NCBI GenBank assembly: GCA_041565275.1
Contig: JBFGVE010000173.1
Location: 1-5,253, forward strand
From: CAWUKT01 sp041565275
Lineage (GTDB): Bacteria > Bacteroidota > Bacteroidia > J057 > JADKCL01
Direction: 5' to 3'
DNA: 5,253 nt
A program made the position numbers and the translations under genes. The notes under the pieces were generated by a model that ran no database searches, was not told the DNA's origin, and saw nothing but the letters and a program-made list of their open reading frames with translations. Below, piece by piece: positions 1 through 5,253 of the stretch (positions within the stretch are counted from its first letter, which is position 1; every line of letters starts with the position of its first letter).

Positions 1-233
1 ATTGCTGGAGAAATTCTGATTTGTTCATCAACCAAGATAGAAACCCTGGTATTGGTATAGTACAACAGTTCTAAACAATAATTTAAATCTGTAACCTCAA
101 AACGAATAGTTTTGTGGACAGCGAAGTTTTGACGTGCACCCCTTAAAAACTTAAAAACTGTCCGGAGTATTGTTCAGTGAATTTACCAGTTATTTATCAA
201 AATTAATCCACGGTCCTATTTTCGGGGTGTAGC
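1..233. other. AT-rich flank with no assignable gene
   Basis: This stretch lies downstream of the immunity gene and is about 36% GC over its first 240 bases. I see no complete gene. On the minus strand a frame stays open from 173 to the left edge (57 codons after a TGA at 174-176) and reads like protein in its second half (for example KTIRFEVTDLNYCLELLYY), but it has no ATG. In another minus-strand frame an ATG at 26-28 opens MNKSEFLQQ and runs off the edge, which could be the start of a next gene. On the plus strand 19 codons run from the edge to a TAG at 58-60. These three readings exclude one another locally and none is long enough to call. The stretch could be the front of another immunity or orphan toxin gene, as often follows Rhs loci, or plain intergenic DNA. 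Confidence 0.3.
116..163. repeat. imperfect inverted repeat / hairpin
   Basis: GGACAG at 116-121 is matched by CTGTCC at 158-163, and inside it AAGTTTT at 124-130 is matched by AAAACTT at 146-152. The arms are separated by small unequal internal loops and a 15-base apical loop that contains the palindrome GTGCAC. There is no clean T-run immediately after either outer arm, so it is not a standard intrinsic terminator. It could be a transcript-end structure for the rhs-immunity unit, a remnant of a mobile-element end, or chance in AT-rich DNA. Confidence 0.35.
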
Positions 234-311
234 TCAGTCTCCTAATTCAATAGGATTTACCCCTGCCTTGGTCACTATACTTACATGACTATCAGGTCCT
301 AATTTAGGCCA
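234..311 (-). pseudogene. possible 3' remnant of a displaced toxin tip or coding tail
   Basis: Directly after the immunity stop codon (312-314), and in the same frame, 25 further sense codons run to a TGA at 234-236. The peptide begins WPKLGPDSHVSIVTKAG and ends NPIELGD. It has a varied, protein-like composition rather than the look of random AT-rich sequence, but no start codon of its own. Rhs and CDI loci are known to keep orphan tip fragments when a new toxin-immunity pair displaces an old one, and a short C-terminal piece right behind the current immunity gene fits that pattern. It could instead be a former C-terminal extension of the immunity protein cut off by the TAA, since the frames agree. 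Twenty-five codons can also stay open by chance. Confidence 0.3.
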
Positions 312-887
312 TTACTGATTGACGAGGTATATCTTGAATAGGTCCATATTTTCATTTGGATAAGCATCTTCTATGAAATTCAAGTCCCCGCTTTCAAATA
401 AACTATTTCTAATTCTTAAGTATTCATGGCAAATTTCAGCATCATCGAATAGATAAGAATCATTTAAGTTGCTAGTTAGCTCTCTAAACATCAAATTCCC
501 AGAACTTCTAATTTCATTCACAATGCCAGAAAAAAATACAGGGTCATTGCCTTCACATGCTACTCCAATATCAAAACCAATGAACTCTAGTTCCAAATAA
601 TCGGTTGCATTGAATGATAGATCGTTTGTTAAATATATGGCGTAAGAATATGGATGGTTATTTTTCAACATACATAGGTAGCTCTTTACCAATTCTATTT
701 TGTGCAAAGGGAGCAACCCAAACTTGTTTTTATAATGCTCAACCTTTTTTTCCTCCTCAATCCAAAACCAAGCAATGAAATCAAACCCTCTATATCTGAT
801 GATTTCTTTTCTTTCTTCCTCGGGGAGATTTACCCAAACTCTGCTAGGATTTGGACTGATGCATGTCAACCCTTCGACTACCTGCAT
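312..887 (-). CDS. candidate immunity protein to the adjacent Rhs toxin tip
   Basis: This 191-residue protein has no signal peptide or membrane segment and should be cytoplasmic. It is strongly acidic (31 Asp/Glu against 17 Lys/Arg), which is common in immunity proteins that mask nucleic-acid-targeting toxins. The first ~75 residues hold an aromatic stretch, RGFDFIAWFWIEEEKK at 33-48. The second half has alternating hydrophobic segments, including LELEFIGFDIGVACEG near 98-113, and a late segment YLRIRNSLFESGDLNF near 156-171. That half resembles in layout small uncharacterised Bacteroidota proteins found beside Rhs genes, but I do not recognise a named Imm family. The ATG at 885-887 lies 10 bases inside the rhs 3' end, in a different frame and without a Shine-Dalgarno, so translation is probably coupled to rhs. 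GC is about 33% over 361-600, far below the Rhs trunk. Its position makes the immunity role likely; its target and fold are not established. Confidence 0.75.
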   Translation of the reverse strand: MQVVEGLTCISPNPSRVWVNLPEEERKEIIRYRGFDFIAWFWIEEEKKVEHYKNKFGLLPLHKIELVKSYLCMLKNNHPYSYAIYLTNDLSFNATDYLELEFIGFDIGVACEGNDPVFFSGIVNEIRSSGNLMFRELTSNLNDSYLFDDAEICHEYLRIRNSLFESGDLNFIEDAYPNENMDLFKIYLVNQ

Positions 888-3800
888 GATATATGTATAT
901 TATGAATGTGGATATGACCATCGGGACCTTCAAATCTATAATGACCCGGCGCAGGGTTATTACTAGAGCTAAACCTGTGGTCGAGTACTTTTACTTTTTG
1001 ACTGGCCCCTGTATTAACTTCATCTCCGAGGCCCAACAAGGTCTCGGCATCAGTACCGGATATCACACTTCTACCTTTGTTTGAAATCTCGTTCGCCAAT
1101 TCGATCAATGCTTGCTGGTTCGATGTAAACCCGGTTAATCCCAACGGATCAACCCAGCTATTAGAGTCTTTCACATAGGCGTAGATATTCGGGTTATTCC
1201 CAGCGAACTTGATGGGATCTTGCGAGAGGTAAGTCCCTGATTCTGGTGAGTAATACCTAAACCGGTTGTAATACAGCCCTATCTCTTCATCCTCATATTG
1301 ACCGGGGAACCGGAACGGGCAGTCTGCTGGGGAACCGCGTCTCTGCTTCCGGATCTTCCCAAATGTATCTATCTCAACATCCCAGACGAGGTTGCCTTTC
1401 TGGTCATACATCTGCTGGGGGGTACCGAGGTAGTTGCATACGATCGACCAACTCTCTGATCCCTCCAATTTGGCCATGGGAGCAAAGCTCCCTTCTTCAA
1501 AAACCCAGGTGGTGAGCGAACCGGAAGCTTCTGTGGAGGCTTCCCCGGAAGTTGCTTCTCCGGACAATCTTTCTCCGGAGGGTTTTTGTCCGGAAGCTTC
1601 CAGAGAAGTTCCTTTCCCAGGGTCTTGCTCTCCAGATTTCCTTTCAAGGTCTTCCACCCATTCATGCAGGGGTACATTTCCATCCCATAGCCACTGGGTG
1701 ATCTTTCCGTCAAAGGTCTTGGAGATACGCCTGCCCAAGGCGTCATAGGTGAACTCCACACGCTTCCCATCGGGCCGCGCCACCTCTCGCAACATCCCGG
1801 TGGGATACCACCGGTAATACCACTCTTCTCCATTGCCTTCCTTATACACTAGGTTGCCGAGGCTGTCATAGGTGTATGCATAGTTCTTGTCCTTCAGCAA
1901 TCCTCCCGAAGGACCGTATGTACGGTCAGTCCTCTTTTCTTCTCCAAACAGGTTGCCGATCTCATCAGGAAACCGATGGTTCCAGCCCTCTCCTTGGTAC
2001 ATCGCCTGGGACAACCTGCTGAAACTGTCGTAACTGAAGTAGACAGACCGCTCAGTGAGCTTATCTGAAATCCCTGCCAGACGTTCATTGTAGTCCCAGT
2101 GGTAGCTGCGGTGACGCAGCAGCCGATCCCCTCTGCCTATGCGGTGTTCTTTAGGCCTGCCCATACGGTCACGTTTCCAGGTGCTCCGCACTCCCCCGGG
2201 AAGTATCCGTTCCAGTTCAAGACCAAGGAGGTCATAGCTCAATTGTGCAGTCCACTCAGACTTGCCATTGCCGGCACTCACACCCGCAATTTGACCCTCC
2301 CTGTTCCGGTCAAATCGAATGTCCGCGCCCAGGCTGCTCGTGATGCCTGTCCTTCGCCCCTTCCGGTCATAGGTGCTCTTCACCTCTCCCAAGTCCTGGA
2401 TCTCCCTGACCACACGGCCAAGGGAATTGCGCTTGAACTGTACACGGCCATAGGCATTGACAGCTTCAATCAAGTCTCCTGCATGGTTGTATGTGTATAC
2501 TTCCTCCTCTCCGCCGTGGTAGATCACCTGGTTGAGGTTACCCCCCCGGTCATAGAAATAACGGGCACTTTTACCGTCAGGGGCATGGACCTGTGTGACA
2601 TTCCCAACAGCGTCACGCTCATACCTCCGTGTCAGTCCGTCAAAACCCGACTCTTCACTGACACGACCCACTCTGTCATACCGAAAACGGTAGAAACTAC
2701 CCTGTTCATTTTCAATCTGCTCCAAACGCTCCATGCAGTCATAGCTGAACCTTACCTCCGTACCTTCCTCCCGACGGGAGAGGAGCTTGCCCGAAGGGGT
2801 GTAACTGAACCGTATCCTCCTGTGCAGGTCATTGGCCTTGGTAATGTTGCCTTCACCGTCAAATTCCAGCTGCATGAAGTTCCCATCGTCATGACCGATC
2901 CTCTTCACCCTTCCCAGGGCATCATAGGTATATGTCACCTGTTCTTTCAGAGGACTGTGGGCAGAGACAAGCCTGCCACGGATGTCGTATTGCCAGTCGG
3001 CTTCACCGCCGTCGGGAAATACCACACGGCGCAGGTTGAAAGCAGCATCGTAGTGAAAGCTCGTCACACGGCCATAACGGTCCTTGACCTCTCTCAACAG
3101 ATCATCTTCGTACCGAAAACGAGTCAATTCATTGTTCGGACCCAAAACATGCTTCGGGTGCCCATCCTCACCGTAGGCCCAGAACCACGTGGCCCCCAAA
3201 AGATTGCTGGCAATGACCAACTCGTGGTTCTCATAGTGGTAGTGCTCACTGCCCCCGTTGGGGTAGATCACCGCTTTGCAGTATCCCCATTCGTCGTAGT
3301 CATAGTAGGTCGTATTTCCCAGAGCATCGGTATGGGAGATCACTTCTCCTTCGAGGTTGAAGGACCACTTCTTGCTGTTGCCGAGGGCATCGATCTCTTC
3401 GACCACTTTGTCACCTTCTATGACATAGGTGGTGACATTCCCCAGGGCATCAGCACTTCGGGTAACTCCGGCTTGGTACCTGAACTCTTCCCGCATGAGT
3501 CCCCCTTCCTGCCAGCGAGTGGTACACCTGGCAATCTCTCCCCTGCGGTCAAAGGACCAATAATGTCTGTGGCCGTTGCGGTCGGTCCTTGATGTCAAAA
3601 TCTCATCGTCATAGCGGAAGTGTTCCGCCTGGCCCAGGGCATCGGTGACCCTGAGCAGTTCCCCCCGGTCATTGTAGTGATAGGTCACCAGTGTCTCTCG
3701 CTTGCCGGTGGCGGGCAGTTCCACTTCTACATGGCCCAGCCAGCCATGCCTTTCCCTGTACAAGTGGTATTTTCTGCCTGCAGGGTCCTCCAAACGCTCC

Positions 3801-4231
3801 AACCGGCCCCTGATGTCGTAGTGGAGGATGAGGGAAAACCGCCTTTGGAAGACCCTCACCAGGCGGAGACGCAAAGGATCGCTGTCTATGCCCTCAAACC
3901 GGTAGAAAAACCCGGCGTCAAGGTCCCGGATGGTCAGCCCCTCTTCATCCCGTTCATAGTGGAACCTTTCACTGCGAATGGCTGCCTCTTCTCCGACAGC
4001 GATGCCAGGAAAGAAAATAGTGGTGCCGTTTCCCCGGAGCCAGGAAAAGTCACCGTCTCCCGCGTCCAGGCCCACTTCCTGCTCGTAACACAGGTGCCAG
4101 TACTTGCCAAGGAGCCCTTCGTCAATCCCCCCGATGGAATGGTAGTTCCGGTTCCAGATTACTGGTACAGGGGAGAGGAACTGGAAGTCCTCAGCCTTGA
4201 GGTTCAACTGGCCCGAGGGGAGGTGGATCAT
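878..4231 (-). CDS. Rhs/YD-repeat polymorphic toxin lacking an N-terminal delivery domain
   Basis: This 1117-residue Rhs protein should form the hollow YD-repeat cocoon that encloses a C-terminal toxin. Residues 1-50 (LPSGQLNLKAEDFQF, then VIWNRNYHS and GLLGKYWHLCYE) match the opening of the DUF6531-type entry domain. YD repeats fill roughly 180-850, with units such as YTYDALGRVKRIGHDDG near 434-450 and FTYDALGRRISKTFDG near 827-842. A low-complexity linker occupies about 864-905. The RHS-associated core follows (FRFPGQYEDEEIGLYYNRFRYYSPESGTYLSQDP, broken here as FRFPGQYEDEEIG and LYYNRFRYYSPESGTYLSQ, about 973-1004) and ends at DPLGL, 1028-1032. By analogy with other Rhs proteins this is the self-cleavage site. 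The tip is 1033-1117. Family members usually carry a PAAR, signal or other leader before the entry domain; none is present here. An in-frame TAA lies five codons before the ATG at 4229-4231, so this start is the only upstream-bounded ATG. No Shine-Dalgarno is visible. The long plus-strand frames opposite are shadows. Confidence 0.93.
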   Translation of the reverse strand: MIHLPSGQLNLKAEDFQFLSPVPVIWNRNYHSIGGIDEGLLGKYWHLCYEQEVGLDAGDGDFSWLRGNGTTIFFPGIAVGEEAAIRSERFHYERDEEGLTIRDLDAGFFYRFEGIDSDPLRLRLVRVFQRRFSLILHYDIRGRLERLEDPAGRKYHLYRERHGWLGHVEVELPATGKRETLVTYHYNDRGELLRVTDALGQAEHFRYDDEILTSRTDRNGHRHYWSFDRRGEIARCTTRWQEGGLMREEFRYQAGVTRSADALGNVTTYVIEGDKVVEEIDALGNSKKWSFNLEGEVISHTDALGNTTYYDYDEWGYCKAVIYPNGGSEHYHYENHELVIASNLLGATWFWAYGEDGHPKHVLGPNNELTRFRYEDDLLREVKDRYGRVTSFHYDAAFNLRRVVFPDGGEADWQYDIRGRLVSAHSPLKEQVTYTYDALGRVKRIGHDDGNFMQLEFDGEGNITKANDLHRRIRFSYTPSGKLLSRREEGTEVRFSYDCMERLEQIENEQGSFYRFRYDRVGRVSEESGFDGLTRRYERDAVGNVTQVHAPDGKSARYFYDRGGNLNQVIYHGGEEEVYTYNHAGDLIEAVNAYGRVQFKRNSLGRVVREIQDLGEVKSTYDRKGRRTGITSSLGADIRFDRNREGQIAGVSAGNGKSEWTAQLSYDLLGLELERILPGGVRSTWKRDRMGRPKEHRIGRGDRLLRHRSYHWDYNERLAGISDKLTERSVYFSYDSFSRLSQAMYQGEGWNHRFPDEIGNLFGEEKRTDRTYGPSGGLLKDKNYAYTYDSLGNLVYKEGNGEEWYYRWYPTGMLREVARPDGKRVEFTYDALGRRISKTFDGKITQWLWDGNVPLHEWVEDLERKSGEQDPGKGTSLEASGQKPSGERLSGEATSGEASTEASGSLTTWVFEEGSFAPMAKLEGSESWSIVCNYLGTPQQMYDQKGNLVWDVEIDTFGKIRKQRRGSPADCPFRFPGQYEDEEIGLYYNRFRYYSPESGTYLSQDPIKFAGNNPNIYAYVKDSNSWVDPLGLTGFTSNQQALIELANEISNKGRSVISGTDAETLLGLGDEVNTGASQKVKVLDHRFSSSNNPAPGHYRFEGPDGHIHIHNIHISCR
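881..1135 (-). other. C-terminal toxin tip of the Rhs protein (unclassified)
   Basis: The 85 residues after DPLGL (1033-1117) are the variable effector part. A helical-looking start (QQALIELANEIS) leads to GRSVISGTDAETLLGLGDEV and then KVKVLDHRF. The end is histidine-rich: H1085 and H1097, then H1106, H1108, H1110 and H1113 in GPDGHIHIHNIHI. The layout, with a short helix, an 'S-x-x-DAETLL' segment and a closing HIHI element, recalls short nuclease-like tips of polymorphic toxins, but I cannot name the family. The clustered histidines could bind metal or form an active site. There is no transmembrane segment, so pore formation is unlikely. GC is about 44% over 881-1130 against about 59% in a trunk sample, consistent with module exchange at the DPLGL boundary. 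That this is the toxin is secure from position; the activity is inference. Confidence 0.8.
1535..1594 (-). repeat. four 15-base tandem units in the Rhs core linker
   Basis: Four in-frame units of 15 bases start with TCCGGA, TCCGGA, TCCGGA and TCCGGG, each followed by nine variable bases, and a further TCCGGT lies beyond a 12-base break. They encode SGQKP, SGERL, SGEAT and SGEAS (residues 880-899), followed by TEASGS. The array sits in a 40-residue hydrophilic linker between the last YD-like strands (WDGNVPLHEWVEDL) and the core opening (TTWVFEEGSFAPMAKL). The fixed TCCGG start with divergent remainder suggests old slippage duplications that have since drifted. The linker is probably a flexible loop on the cocoon surface. 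Confidence 0.8.
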
Positions 4232-4409
4232 GACTCTACAGGGTTATTTACAGTTGTAACTATCTTTTCTGATCTTCCCAAAGGAGGGTTTGTAAACCAG
4301 GAATTCCTTGCTAGCCACTGCTAGCCCCATGGTATCTTCCAGGATACTTGTCCAAAAATGGGACGCAGGAAGATAAATTCAAAACAAACGGTAAAAATAC
4401 TTGCGGTCC
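4232..4409 (-). promoter_or_regulatory. leader between the helical protein and rhs, with a 28-codon frame and small palindromes
   Basis: This 178-base gap holds no clear gene or promoter. An ATG at 4328-4330 opens 28 codons (MGLAVASKEFLVYKPSFGKI, then RKDSYNCK) ending in TAA at 4244-4246, in the same frame as rhs and five codons before its ATG. It overlaps two small palindromes: GCTAGC at 4310-4315 and again at 4320-4325 separated by four bases, and GTATC at 4332-4336 paired with GATAC at 4343-4347. It may be a leader peptide, the decayed front of a formerly longer rhs gene, or chance. TTTG-rich sequence lies just after the upstream stop, but I find no exact Bacteroidota -33/-7 promoter pair. 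No intrinsic terminator is evident, so the two genes may be co-transcribed. Confidence 0.3.
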
Positions 4410-5159
4410 CTACAGAAATTCCTGAGGTATAAGTGGGGCATCATATCCTGAATGCAATTGGTGGTTGGATAGGCTGAACGTTCTGAATGGCTGTTTAAGT
4501 CCGTCCAAGGCAGGGGTGCCTGGTTCCGGGCGGTCGGCAGTAGTACTTTCAGGCAGTCCGGGTACCGGAGGACCATTGGGCTCGCCAGGGGGTGCATCGT
4601 CAGAAGAAGGATGGTCAGGAGGTGGCCCGCCAGGAAGTGGATCGTTAGCTGGCAGATCGGAAAGAGGTGGTTCTTCAGGATCACTTTCCTTCTGGGAGGA
4701 TGATCTTCGTCCCTGGCCTTCAAATCGCTTCTTGGCTTCTTCATAATAGGGGACGACTTCGGCAAAACCCCTGTTCACTGCGGATTCCATCGTCTTGTAT
4801 ACATCCAGGCAGTCGTTCATCAGGTGTTTGCCCGCTGCCAACTGCGTATGTCTCAGCTTCTCTTCAAAGCTTCTCAGGGTAGCAAGCAAAGCTTCAATTT
4901 GAAAAAAGATGGCATACTCGTTCTGAAACTCGGTCATGGAGATGTACCCGGGAAGCACGGGGACATTGTCCACCGCGTGTTTGGCGGTCTGTACGAACTT
5001 CCTGTTGCTGGTCCCGATCCTTACCAGGCGACGTTGGTCGCGGGAGCTGAGGCCACGGGAGAAAGAGAAGGATTGATTGAGGAGGTCAAGTGCAGTGGCA
5101 ATGTCCTTCAACTCATTGTCGGAAAACTGGCGGTTGACCCGCCCTGGATTTGTGCTCAT
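4410..5159 (-). CDS. helical protein with proline-rich tail, possible Rhs partner
   Basis: This 249-residue protein has no signal peptide or membrane segment. Residues about 11-146 look all-helical, with FSDNELKDIATALDLLNQS, SRDQRRLVRIGTSNRKFVQ, EFQNEYAIFFQIEALLATL and EEKLRHTQLAAGKHLMND, then a last helix ending AKKRFEG. The order of these segments (a short helix, a basic 'LVRIG/FV' segment, a 'VP' turn, then a long helix with an 'AAG' motif) resembles small Bacteroidota proteins of unknown function. Those are about 170 residues by memory, so the tail is an extra. Residues about 160-219 are low-complexity Pro/Gly/Asp/Glu/Ser (for example PPLSDLPANDPLPGGPPPD), followed by a short ordered-looking end, PFRFF-like in character (QPFRTFSLSNHQLHSGYDA). 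The ATG at 5157-5159 is the first in frame and gives an intact helical domain; no Shine-Dalgarno is visible. Its place 178 bases ahead of an Rhs gene without a delivery domain suggests a structural or loading partner, which is inference only. Confidence 0.8.
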   Translation of the reverse strand: MSTNPGRVNRQFSDNELKDIATALDLLNQSFSFSRGLSSRDQRRLVRIGTSNRKFVQTAKHAVDNVPVLPGYISMTEFQNEYAIFFQIEALLATLRSFEEKLRHTQLAAGKHLMNDCLDVYKTMESAVNRGFAEVVPYYEEAKKRFEGQGRRSSSQKESDPEEPPLSDLPANDPLPGGPPPDHPSSDDAPPGEPNGPPVPGLPESTTADRPEPGTPALDGLKQPFRTFSLSNHQLHSGYDAPLIPQEFL

Positions 5160-5180
5160 GGTTGTAGAGTTTAGCGTGTT

Positions 5181-5208
5181 AAAAAAAGAGTGTTAACAGG
5201 GTTACTCT
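5181..5208 (-). terminator. weak intrinsic-terminator-like stem with T-run
   Basis: On the minus strand AGAGT (5204-5208) pairs with ACTCT (5187-5191), and six further T residues follow at 5181-5186. The 12-base interior can extend the stem through AAC/GTT with a bulge. The stem is short, so it would be weak. It lies directly at the end of the possible upstream coding tail and 21 bases ahead of the next start, which fits the end of a preceding transcript but could also be part of the 5' leader of the helical-protein gene. A nearby 7-base direct repeat (GTGTTAA on the plus strand at 5176-5182 and 5190-5196 region) overlaps it. Confidence 0.35.
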
Positions 5209-5252
5209 ATCAAACTCGCAAATATTGTTGAGCGTATCGTTACATCATTCTC
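5202..5252 (-). CDS. possible 3' end of an upstream gene (partial)
   Basis: From the right edge one minus-strand frame stays open for 16 codons (ENDVTIRSTIFASLIE) and ends in TAA at 5202-5204, inside the terminator-like stem. The other two minus-strand frames hit stops within the first ten bases. The agreement between a stop codon and a terminator-like stem is the only support; the piece is too short to identify and could be open by chance. If real, the upstream gene ends 42 bases before the helical-protein start. Confidence 0.25.
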   Translation of the reverse strand, partial: ENDVTIRSTIFASLIE

Positions 5253-5253
5253 C

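Noticed and set aside
224..264. GGGGTGTAGCTCAGT on the plus strand looks like the 5' end and D-arm of a tRNA
   Set aside because: The match stops after about 15 bases; there is no anticodon arm or TTC arm and the closing ACCCC comes far too soon for a tRNA.
1369..1833. 154-codon minus-strand frame inside rhs
   Set aside because: It is an off-frame reading of the rhs core and linker, whose proper frame carries the conserved RHS core motifs without a break.
2099..3592. 497-codon plus-strand open frame
   Set aside because: It lies wholly antisense to the YD-repeat region of rhs, which has clear domain structure; the translation shows no recognisable family, and such mirror frames are usual opposite GC-rich YD repeats.
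3620..4324. 234-codon plus-strand open frame
   Set aside because: It is antisense to the well-supported N-terminal part of rhs and has no family features.
4310..4347. Paired GCTAGC and GTATC/GATAC palindromes as a transcription terminator
   Set aside because: Stems are only five to six bases and no T-run follows on either strand.
4379..4765. 128-codon minus-strand frame overlapping the end of the helical-protein gene
   Set aside because: It is the alternate frame through the proline-rich tail; the composition is that of a shifted frame and the longer frame is continuous with the helical domain.
5219..5226. AATATTTG on the minus strand as a Bacteroidota -7 element for the helical-protein gene
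   Set aside because: It matches TAnnTTTG at all but one position, but no TTTG -33 element lies at the right distance upstream within the window, and it falls inside the possible upstream coding tail.

Overview
The window carries one polymorphic-toxin (Rhs) locus, with every convincing gene on the minus strand. Read in the direction of transcription (right to left) it holds: the possible tail of an upstream gene and a terminator-like stem (5181-5252); a 249-residue helical protein with a proline-rich tail (4410-5159); a 178-base leader; a 1117-residue Rhs/YD-repeat protein ending in a short toxin tip (878-4231); an acidic, AT-rich candidate immunity gene that overlaps the end of rhs by 10 bases (312-887); and about 310 bases of AT-rich DNA containing what looks like the 3' end of a displaced coding sequence (234-311) and a hairpin (116-163).

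The organism is most likely a member of the Bacteroidota, perhaps Cytophagales-like. The starts lack Shine-Dalgarno sequences. The Rhs core has the wording I associate with Bacteroidota Rhs proteins (WVFEEGSFAPMAKL, DEEIGLYYNRFRYYSPESGTY). The 249-residue protein also resembles small uncharacterised Bacteroidota proteins. This is inference from memory of families, not a database result.

The Rhs protein starts almost exactly at the first residues of the DUF6531-like entry domain. It has no PAAR domain, signal peptide or membrane segment. It therefore contains the YD-repeat cocoon, the RHS core ending in DPLGL and an 85-residue C-terminal tip, but not the delivery module that usually precedes these. 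The protein encoded just upstream may be a partner in loading or delivery, but nothing in the sequence proves this. The gene overlapping the rhs stop is in the position where immunity genes sit.

Base composition steps down along the locus. Hand counts give about 59% GC in a 240-base sample of the YD-repeat region, about 44% in the toxin tip, about 33% in the immunity gene and about 36% in the leftmost 240 bases. This fits the exchange of toxin-immunity modules onto a conserved Rhs trunk. The most interesting items are the unclassified histidine-rich tip, its unrecognised immunity partner, the possible orphan tip fragment just behind them, and a perfect 15-base-period repeat array inside the Rhs core.
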